Shown: one piece after another, positions 8,252 through 13,176 of the stretch
Position numbering within the stretch: position 1 is the first letter of the stretch
Layout: the number at the start of each line of letters is the position of its first letter
DNA from: Flavobacteriaceae bacterium
GTDB taxonomy: Bacteria; Bacteroidota; Bacteroidia; Flavobacteriales; Flavobacteriaceae
Assembly (NCBI GenBank): GCA_949507465.1
Contig: CATEMS010000082.1
Coordinates: 1-13,176, forward strand
Length of the DNA: 13,176 bases
Reading direction: 5' to 3'
The notes under the pieces: generated by a model
Told to the model about the DNA's origin: nothing
The model's input: the letters and a program-made list of their open reading frames with translations, nothing else
Databases searched by the model: none
Program-made: the position numbers and the translations under genes

Positions 8252-8259
8252 CAAAGGTA
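8252..8259 (-). promoter_or_regulatory. Bacteroidota-type -7 box for the glycan operon
   Basis: The minus strand reads TACCTTTG, an exact TAnnTTTG match, ending 6 nt before ATG 8245. No TTG -33 element is visible at the usual spacing; the best sequence there is GTG. Directly upstream of the box is a 7-bp-arm inverted repeat, which may replace or regulate the -33 contact. Confidence 0.6.
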
Positions 8260-8276
8260 CTAAAATTTGATTTTAG
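8260..8276. repeat. 17-bp palindrome, candidate operator
   Basis: CTAAAAT and ATTTTAG are perfect 7-bp inverted arms around TTG. The palindrome abuts the -7 box of the minus-strand promoter and so fills the spacer between -7 and -33, a typical place for a repressor or activator site. It is AT-rich, so a chance origin in this genome is possible. Confidence 0.4.
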
Positions 8277-8364
8277 ACACTTGTTTATGTAACATTCAAA
8301 TACTATTGGCACACCAGGTATTTTTTACATTAGATGGATAGCTCATTACACATCTTACTATTTT

Positions 8365-8392
8365 CCCCTACAACTCATCTAAGGTGTGGGGG
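8365..8392. repeat. GC-rich inverted repeat in the divergent intergenic region
   Basis: CCCCTACA at 8365-8372 pairs with TGTGGGGG at 8385-8392 (8 bp with one T-G wobble) across a 12-nt loop. It lies about 32 bp upstream of the plus-strand -7 box and more than 100 bp upstream of the minus-strand one, so neither predicted transcript should contain it. It could be a protein-binding site or a relic terminator. Function is not established. Confidence 0.4.
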
Positions 8393-8424
8393 TTTATATT
8401 TCTAAAAACAAACACAAAATCTAG

Positions 8425-8432
8425 TATATTTG
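8425..8432 (+). promoter_or_regulatory. Bacteroidota-type -7 box for the two-module glycosyltransferase
   Basis: TATATTTG is an exact TAnnTTTG match, ending 5 nt before ATG 8438. No TTG -33 element is seen 17-23 nt upstream. The position also argues against the longer GTG-initiated frame from 8384, since that start would lie upstream of the promoter. Confidence 0.6.
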
Positions 8433-8437
8433 CACAC

Positions 8438-10114
8438 ATGAAAACAATAGACACCTCTATTATTATAAGTACCTATAATAACACTCAGTGGCTAGAGAAA
8501 GTATTATATGGATATAATAATCAAACTTACAGGTTGTTTGAGATTATTATTGCCGATGACGGTTCTGGTCCTCAAACAAAAGCCCTTTTAGAGCGTCTAC
8601 AAAAAGAAGTTTTTTATCCTATCATTCATGTTTGGCATGAGGATAATGGTTTTCAAAAATCTGAGATTTTAAATAAAGCAGTTATCAAGTGTTCTACTGC
8701 TTACACCATCATGAGTGATGGTGATTGTATACCAAGAGAAGACTTTGTTGAACAACATGTAAAATTTAGAGAAGAAGGTTGTTTTTTATCAGGGGGGTAT
8801 TTTATGCTGCCCATGGATATATCGCAAAAAATTGACAAAGAAGATATTTATGCTGGTCGCTGCTTTGATTTAAAATGGCTCAAAGAAAATGGGCTGCAAA
8901 CTTCTTTTAAAAATAGCAAGCTTACTGCAAAACCAATAACTGCCTCCATTTTAAATTTAATAACTCCCACCAATGCCAGCTGGAATGGCCACAATGCCTC
9001 AGGATGGACAAAGGATATCATTGCCGTAAATGGTCTTAATGAACAAATGCAGTACGGAGGTCAAGATAGAGAGCTAGGAGAGCGATTGTTTAACTCAGGT
9101 ATCAGAAGCAAGCAAATACGCTATAATGCTATTGTAGTGCATTTAGATCATCCAAGGGGATATAAAAATGAAGTTTCCATAAAGAAGAATCAATCTATTC
9201 GGAGAGAAACGCGTGAGTTGCAAAAAAAATGGACTGCTCATGGAATTTTAAAAGACACCTATATCAAAGCGCCGGTCTCTATCATATTGAGTACCTACAA
9301 TCAGCCACTGTGGTTAGAGAAATCACTTTGGGGTTATGAGCAGCAAGATATTAAAGATTTTGAAATTGTTATTGCAGATGATGGATCTACACAAGAAACT
9401 ACTGATTTAATCAAACAATTTCAGAGAACCTCTTCTCTGCGAATCAAACATGTTTGGCAAAAGGACGATGGGTTTCAGAAAACTAAAATTTTAAACAAAG
9501 CAATTATTGCCAGTGAGGGGGAGTACCTAATTTTTAGCGATGGAGATTGTATTCCAAGAAAAGACTTTGTGTACAAGCACCTTAAATACAGAAAGCCAAA
9601 GCATTTTCTCTCTGGGGGTTATTACAAATTATCTCAACAGATAAGCGACGCTCTCACTAAAGAAAACATTGACTCTCAATCTTGTTTTGATGCAAACTGG
9701 TTATTAGAAAACGGCCAACCAAAAAACTTTAAGATAAACAAATTAACCTCACACGGTACCAAAGAGGTAATGCTCAATACTTTTACCACCACCACACCAA
9801 CCTGGGATGGTAATAACGCCTCTGGGTGGCGTGAAGACATCTTAGCGGTCAATGGTTTTGATTCTAGAATGCAGTATGGTGGTGAAGATAGAGAGTTGGG
9901 AGAGCGTTTAACAAATTATGGAGTACAAGGTATCCAAATACGGTACAGCGCCGTGGCAGTTCATTTAGAGCACCAGCGGGGTTATGTTACTCAAGATATG
10001 ATAGATAAAAATAAGATCATTCGTGCCCATACGCGAAAACAAAATATTGTTTGGACGCCCTACGGTATTGCCTCTGCAAAAACGACAAAAGATGCTAAAA
10101 GTACTATTGGCTGA
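8438..10114 (+). CDS. Tandem two-module family 2 glycosyltransferase (GT2 plus GT7C-like, duplicated)
   Basis: This 558-residue protein consists of two similar, complete glycosyltransferase modules, about residues 4-276 and 278-550, offset by roughly 274 residues. Each has a GT-A start (SIIISTYN / SIILSTYN), ADDGS (D40-D41 / D314-D315), HVW-x-x-D-x-GFQK, a DGDCIPR metal-binding segment (94-100 in module 1), an LSGGY segment, and a C-terminal NASGW-x-x-D-I-x-AVNG followed by MQYGG-x-DRELGERL. That last block resembles the galactosyltransferase-like GT7C domain of chondroitin-polymerase-type enzymes. Module 1 has GGQDREL (Q209, D210) where module 2 has GGEDREL. Single-module homologues of about 270-280 residues are the normal form in Bacteroidota LOS clusters. 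Two active sites could add two sugars alternately, or one module may be structural; this is inference. ATG 8438 is chosen because a -7 box sits just before it, in preference to GTG 8384. The gene ends inside the convergent GT9 gene. Confidence 0.88.
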   Translation: MKTIDTSIIISTYNNTQWLEKVLYGYNNQTYRLFEIIIADDGSGPQTKALLERLQKEVFYPIIHVWHEDNGFQKSEILNKAVIKCSTAYTIMSDGDCIPREDFVEQHVKFREEGCFLSGGYFMLPMDISQKIDKEDIYAGRCFDLKWLKENGLQTSFKNSKLTAKPITASILNLITPTNASWNGHNASGWTKDIIAVNGLNEQMQYGGQDRELGERLFNSGIRSKQIRYNAIVVHLDHPRGYKNEVSIKKNQSIRRETRELQKKWTAHGILKDTYIKAPVSIILSTYNQPLWLEKSLWGYEQQDIKDFEIVIADDGSTQETTDLIKQFQRTSSLRIKHVWQKDDGFQKTKILNKAIIASEGEYLIFSDGDCIPRKDFVYKHLKYRKPKHFLSGGYYKLSQQISDALTKENIDSQSCFDANWLLENGQPKNFKINKLTSHGTKEVMLNTFTTTTPTWDGNNASGWREDILAVNGFDSRMQYGGEDRELGERLTNYGVQGIQIRYSAVAVHLEHQRGYVTQDMIDKNKIIRAHTRKQNIVWTPYGIASAKTTKDAKSTIG

Positions 10115-11174
10115 GGTGCTTTTGTAAAAAAGGGTTAAGCTTTTTAAGGATCATTTGGGGAGTCAGTTTTTGATACAACATACTTGGGTTCTTTTCTATT
10201 TTTCTAGTCTGTTCTTGGGTAAAACTTTTAAATAAATCTGGTTGTTCTTCCAACAAATGTATCGAATCATGGGCGTCTTTGTCTTCAAAACTGCACCAGC
10301 TCTCTTTATTGATATAGGGTGAGTAAATGGTAAAAGTTGGAATATGTAATGCCTTGGTAATGTGTACACTTCCCCCTTCATTGGCAACTAAAACATCACA
10401 TGAGTTCATAAGGCAAATAAAACCTCTTATAGAATCTTCATAGATATCCATGTTTATGTACTGCTTATCTGCACACATGTTGTAGATCTCTTGTGCCGCC
10501 TGTTTTTGATGTGGGGCATAGTTAAATAAAATGGTTGCTTTGTAGGTTTTTGTTATAAAATCTATAAGTGCTACTATGTAGGGATACGGCATTGATTTTT
10601 TTGGAGTGCTTCCCAAGACCCCAAGCATAATAATAGGTTTTGTTAGCTCTTTTGTAGGAGCATATTGTGTTTCTTTCTCTGTTAAAAAAATCTTTGGCTC
10701 GTAGGTTGGATTTGGCAAGTCAAACACAGAGGTTATCATGTTTATTTTATCCTCGATTGCTTTTCCGCAATTTTTAGAGCGTTGCTTTAAATAACTAATT
10801 GGATGGGTGTAAAAAGGTAGCTTTAGTTTTTTATGAGCCCGTTTTTGGCCAATTCTAATTGGGGCACCAGAATACAAACATATAAGCCTGCTTTGTAATT
10901 TAGAGTAGGGATCAAAAATAACGGCATACTTTTGAGCCCTTATATAGCGCATCATTTTAAATAACTCAACAGGTTTTTTTAACACCTTTTCTTGCACCGA
11001 AATAATACGATCTATATCAGGATTATTTTCTAATACACCCACCGTATAATCGTATACAAAATAGGTGACATGACTTTTTGGAAATACCTTTTTAATATTA
11101 TTGGCAATCACTGAGCTTATCAGCACATCACCAATTCGCTTATTTTGTATTACAAGTATTTGTTTGAGTTCCAT
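10104..11174 (-). CDS. Family 9 glycosyltransferase, ADP-heptose:LPS heptosyltransferase-like
   Basis: This 356-residue GT-B enzyme belongs to GT9, whose characterised members add heptose to Kdo-lipid A or to the inner core. The N-terminal motif ILVIQNKRIGDVL (RIGD at 13-16) is the acceptor/catalytic loop. The C-terminal donor domain includes LGVLGSTPKKSMP at 184-196, where the substrate phosphate-binding segment is expected, and SCDVLVANEGGSVHITKAL at 258-276 in place of the common D-x-G-x-x-H element, retaining H271. The divergence there means the donor may not be ADP-heptose, so I give no symbol. No hldE or gmhA heptose-synthesis genes are in the window. ATG 11174 has a TATTTTGC promoter-like sequence 7 nt upstream. 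The 3' end overlaps the convergent two-module glycosyltransferase gene by 11 bp. It is divergent from the WaaP-like kinase, consistent with a shared LOS-core role. Confidence 0.87.
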   Translation of the reverse strand: MELKQILVIQNKRIGDVLISSVIANNIKKVFPKSHVTYFVYDYTVGVLENNPDIDRIISVQEKVLKKPVELFKMMRYIRAQKYAVIFDPYSKLQSRLICLYSGAPIRIGQKRAHKKLKLPFYTHPISYLKQRSKNCGKAIEDKINMITSVFDLPNPTYEPKIFLTEKETQYAPTKELTKPIIMLGVLGSTPKKSMPYPYIVALIDFITKTYKATILFNYAPHQKQAAQEIYNMCADKQYINMDIYEDSIRGFICLMNSCDVLVANEGGSVHITKALHIPTFTIYSPYINKESWCSFEDKDAHDSIHLLEEQPDLFKSFTQEQTRKIEKNPSMLYQKLTPQMILKKLNPFLQKHLSQ

Positions 11175-11181
11175 TATCTTC

Positions 11182-11189
11182 GCAAAATA
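11182..11189 (-). promoter_or_regulatory. Possible -7 box for the GT9 gene
   Basis: The minus strand reads TATTTTGC, one T short of TAnnTTTG, placed 7 nt before ATG 11174 as in the two stronger promoters of this window. It shares two bases with TAGCTTTT (11188-11195) on the plus strand, a weak -7 candidate for the divergent kinase gene that has a TTG 21 nt upstream (11164-11166). Both are marginal. Confidence 0.3.
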
Positions 11190-11220
11190 GCTTTTTTTTA
11201 AACGTATTTAAAATTTATTA

Positions 11221-11979
11221 ATGTCATTAAACCTTACCATACATCCTAAATATGCCAGCTCAGAAGAAGCTATTACATGTTTTCTTGCAGATTTTGAGCA
11301 AGCTGGGGAGTATCTTACAAAAGGAGATAGGAATGTCATAAAAAAAGCAACAATTAATGGGCTTACCCTAACGATTAAAAAATTTAAAACGCCACATTTT
11401 TTTCAGGCCTTGGTGTATACATACCTAAGAAAAAGCAAAGCGAGGCGTTCTTTTGAGTATGCAAAAAAGCTTATTGGATATGGAATCAATACACCCTTTC
11501 CTATTGCTTATGCAGAGCGTTTTAATTGGGGTCTTAAAGAGAGTTATTATGTGAGTGAATTTATAGATTATGACCTAGATTTTAGAGTTCTCAATCATAA
11601 GCCCTTGTATGCCAACAGAGATGAGATTTTAACCCAGTTTGCAACCTTTACTTTTAAGCTACACGAAAACAATATTAATTTTCTAGATCATTCTCCAGGA
11701 AATACTTTGATTACAATATCAGAAAATAACACCTATGATTTTTATTTAATAGATTTAAATAGAATGCGTTTTGAGCCAATGTCTTTAAACAAGCGTATGT
11801 ATAATTTCAGACGTATGTGGCTGTCAAAAAAAATGGTACGTGTCATAGCTACCCAATATGCCCTACTGTACAATGTACCCTTTGCCAAAATACACCATCT
11901 TTTGCTCTCTTACAGCAAAAAGTTTCAAGGCAAGGCAAACAAAAGAAAGCTTCGTAAATCAAAACGAAGGCTGTTATAA
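11221..11979 (+). CDS. Lipopolysaccharide kinase, Kdo/WaaP family-like
   Basis: This 252-residue protein has a minimal eukaryotic-like kinase fold related to KdkA/WaaP and RIO-type kinases, which phosphorylate Kdo or heptose of the lipopolysaccharide core at the cytoplasmic membrane. Visible elements are LTIKKFK at 50-56 (ATP-contacting lysine K53 or K54), E79 in RRSFEYAKKL (the probable helix-C acid), the hinge-like YYVSEFID at 109-116, the catalytic loop LHENNINFLDHSPGNTL at 147-163 with D156 and N161, and YLIDLNRMRF at 175-184 with D178 in place of the DFG Asp. The last 20 residues are almost all basic (KKFQGKANKRKLRKSKRRLL), probably for binding anionic membrane or core phosphates. It starts at ATG 11221, is divergent from GT9, and its last 6 bp overlap the convergent permease gene. 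Which sugar it phosphorylates is not evident. Confidence 0.85.
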   Translation: MSLNLTIHPKYASSEEAITCFLADFEQAGEYLTKGDRNVIKKATINGLTLTIKKFKTPHFFQALVYTYLRKSKARRSFEYAKKLIGYGINTPFPIAYAERFNWGLKESYYVSEFIDYDLDFRVLNHKPLYANRDEILTQFATFTFKLHENNINFLDHSPGNTLITISENNTYDFYLIDLNRMRFEPMSLNKRMYNFRRMWLSKKMVRVIATQYALLYNVPFAKIHHLLLSYSKKFQGKANKRKLRKSKRRLL

Positions 11980-12813
11980 ATCACGACGTTTTAAAATTAG
12001 GTAAGACCCATAAACAAACACTGTGGTCCAAACCAGGCAAATAAGGATAGAATACCAAGGCACATCGTATGATTTTTCAAAACTCTCTCCAACTTGACTC
12101 GCGAGTGTTTGAACGGCCCCAAGTCTTGTAAAAGGTTCAGAAATAAGGTCAGACATCGCATTGAGCGGAAGTAGATTGTACACATTGTCTATAAGGTTGA
12201 TGTCTTTTTTGTTTTTTAGGTAGCTAAATACAATAAAAATAAAGCCTTCAAACACCTGCCAAACTCCTAAAAAACCTAATGCAAAAGCAGATCTTTTTAT
12301 CCAGATTCCCAAAAACATACACATGCTAAAAAAGGTAGTTAATTTTATAAAATACCCTAGTAGGTATTGCAAATCTGTAAATACAATACTAATCTCTGTA
12401 AAGTCACTAAATACCAGCCCTAACGTTAGGGTTACAATAAACAAAAACACGCTGGAGATGACAGAAAAAAGAAGGACTGCTAAGAACTTTGATAGTATGA
12501 ACTCTTTTTTACTTAAACCATCAATGAGGTTTTGTTTTAGGGGATTGTAACTGTATTCATTTGCCACAATAGATACAATAACAATGGCAAAAAATATTTT
12601 AAGCCACGCTACCATAAAACCATTGAAATGCCAAATAAATGGGAAATTAAAAATTCCTTGGTCTGCTATTCTAAAGTTGATACCTGCAAAATCAAACTCA
12701 TAAGAGGCAATTAAAGAGATACATAAAATCAAGGAGCAATACACAATGGTAATAGTCTTTGCTGCTTTGTTGCGTTTTATTTTATCGAGTTCTATGGAGA
12801 GTAACCTAAGCAT
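11974..12813 (-). CDS. ABC-2 type transporter permease
   Basis: This 279-residue integral membrane protein is probably the permease of an ABC exporter. It has six predicted membrane helices, at about 19-38, 63-84, 108-136, 150-170, 176-198 and 252-274. The basic N-terminus (MLRLLSIELDKIKRNKAAKT) and the sequence NEYSYNPLKQNLIDGLSKKEF at 85-105 after helix 2 are typical of BcrB/YwaF-like ABC-2 permeases, where this cytoplasmic segment contacts the ATPase. A soluble loop of about 50 residues lies between helices 5 and 6. It starts 6 bp after the stop of the ATP-binding subunit, so the two form an operon. The substrate is unknown. Nothing marks it as the Wzm or LptFG type, so its closeness to the glycan genes does not show that it exports glycan. 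It is also not recognisable as GldF or GldG. Confidence 0.85.
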   Translation of the reverse strand: MLRLLSIELDKIKRNKAAKTITIVYCSLILCISLIASYEFDFAGINFRIADQGIFNFPFIWHFNGFMVAWLKIFFAIVIVSIVANEYSYNPLKQNLIDGLSKKEFILSKFLAVLLFSVISSVFLFIVTLTLGLVFSDFTEISIVFTDLQYLLGYFIKLTTFFSMCMFLGIWIKRSAFALGFLGVWQVFEGFIFIVFSYLKNKKDINLIDNVYNLLPLNAMSDLISEPFTRLGAVQTLASQVGESFEKSYDVPWYSILICLVWTTVFVYGSYLILKRRDL

Positions 12814-12819
12814 GATATT

Positions 12820-13176
12820 TTAATTATTTATGTGTCCTGGGTTTTGAGTCAAGGCCAAGAATTTCTGTTCTAAAGATTCTTTTCTCTGCACAAGATGCGA
12901 TAGGGTAATTCCTTTTTCAAACAAAAACGCATTGAGTTTTGCAGCGTCCATTTCTTGGGTAAGGTTGGCTACTAGATATGCTTGATTTTCTATTATATTT
13001 TCAAACCAGGTGCTTTGTTCTAGGATTTTTTTAAGCCTCGGCATGTCACTACATTGCAGGGTTACAAAACCAAAACTTGTATTCATTTGATCAACTCTGC
13101 CCACATACAGGCTTTTTCCCTTGTTTAACACCACTACATGAGTACATACTTTCTCTACCTCGTCCAAAAGATGAGA
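12820..13176 (-). CDS. ABC transporter ATP-binding protein (C-terminal part, runs off the right edge)
   Basis: Only the last 118 residues are in the window; the Walker A, signature and Walker B motifs lie beyond base 13176. The visible part begins with the switch histidine (SHLLDEVEKVCTHVVVLNKGK), the conserved H-loop and following helix/strand of an ABC ATPase. It continues into a C-terminal accessory domain of about 90 residues seen in BcrA/CcmA-like exporter ATPases. The TTG at 13167 is not a real start, because the reading continues to the edge. It pairs with the permease 6 bp downstream to make an ATP-driven exporter of unknown substrate. Confidence 0.85.
   Translation of the reverse strand, partial: SHLLDEVEKVCTHVVVLNKGKSLYVGRVDQMNTSFGFVTLQCSDMPRLKKILEQSTWFENIIENQAYLVANLTQEMDAAKLNAFLFEKGITLSHLVQRKESLEQKFLALTQNPGHINN

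Noticed and set aside
8384..8437. N-terminal extension of the two-module glycosyltransferase from GTG 8384
   Set aside because: It lies upstream of and across the TATATTTG promoter box, and the family N-terminus begins right after ATG 8438.
10085..10125. ACAAAAG/CTTTTGT inverted repeat at the convergent overlap, as a bidirectional terminator
   Set aside because: The arms are 7 bp, AT-rich and 27 nt apart with no stable inner stem, so the structure is weak.
11962..11993. AAAACG/CGTTTT inverted repeat at the kinase-permease junction, as a terminator
   Set aside because: It has only 6 bp arms with a 20-nt spacer and no clean T-run beyond the stem.
1..13176. CRISPR array, tRNA, rRNA, integrase or defence system
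   Set aside because: No regularly spaced repeats, tRNA-like cloverleaf, integrase or nuclease module was seen on either strand by eye.

Overview
The window is AT-rich, densely coding DNA. Promoter-like TAnnTTTG boxes (the -7 element used by Bacteroidota) sit just upstream of several genes. Together with a cofactor gene order of CCA-adding enzyme and COX15/CtaA heme A synthase, and glycosyltransferases of types common in Flavobacteriia, this points to a flavobacterium, probably a marine or aquatic Flavobacteriaceae. The taxon is inferred; no rRNA gene is present.

Layout. (1) 1-146: a short edge region with a hairpin that looks like a terminator. (2) 147-3155, minus strand: a housekeeping run with a tRNA CCA-adding/poly(A) polymerase-family HD enzyme, a heme A synthase overlapping it by ATGA, and a pRiA4b ORF-3-like protein. 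A promoter-like box lies upstream of the CCA gene. (3) 3235-8245, minus strand: a glycan-assembly run read as GT2 (WaaE-like), a second WaaE-like GT2, GT4, a rhamnosyltransferase-like GT2, an FkbM methyltransferase, and finally the tRNA t6A gene tsaC/sua5. Most spacings are 2-9 bp; an 80-bp gap separates the first two genes. (4) 8246-8437: a divergent promoter region with two inverted repeats. (5) 8438-10114, plus strand: an unusual protein made of two complete, similar glycosyltransferase modules in tandem. (6) 10104-11174, minus strand: a GT9 heptosyltransferase-type enzyme. It overlaps the end of the tandem glycosyltransferase gene and is divergent from (7). (7) 11221-11979, plus strand: a small WaaP/Kdo-kinase-like protein. 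(8) 11974-13176, minus strand: an ABC exporter-type pair with a partial ATPase and a permease.

Regions 3-7 read together as a lipopolysaccharide/lipooligosaccharide core or short-glycan cluster. Glycosyltransferases of four fold types, a heptosyltransferase-like GT9, a lipid-A/core sugar kinase and a sugar methyltransferase would build and decorate a surface glycan at the cytoplasmic face of the inner membrane. No Wzx, Wzy or ligase lies in the window, so the product is more likely a core/LOS than a full O-antigen, or the rest is encoded elsewhere. The acceptor and donor sugars cannot be read from sequence.

The most distinctive items are the two-module glycosyltransferase with one altered acidic residue in its first module, the palindrome inside the promoter of the divergent operon, and -7 boxes so close to start codons that the mRNAs are probably leaderless.
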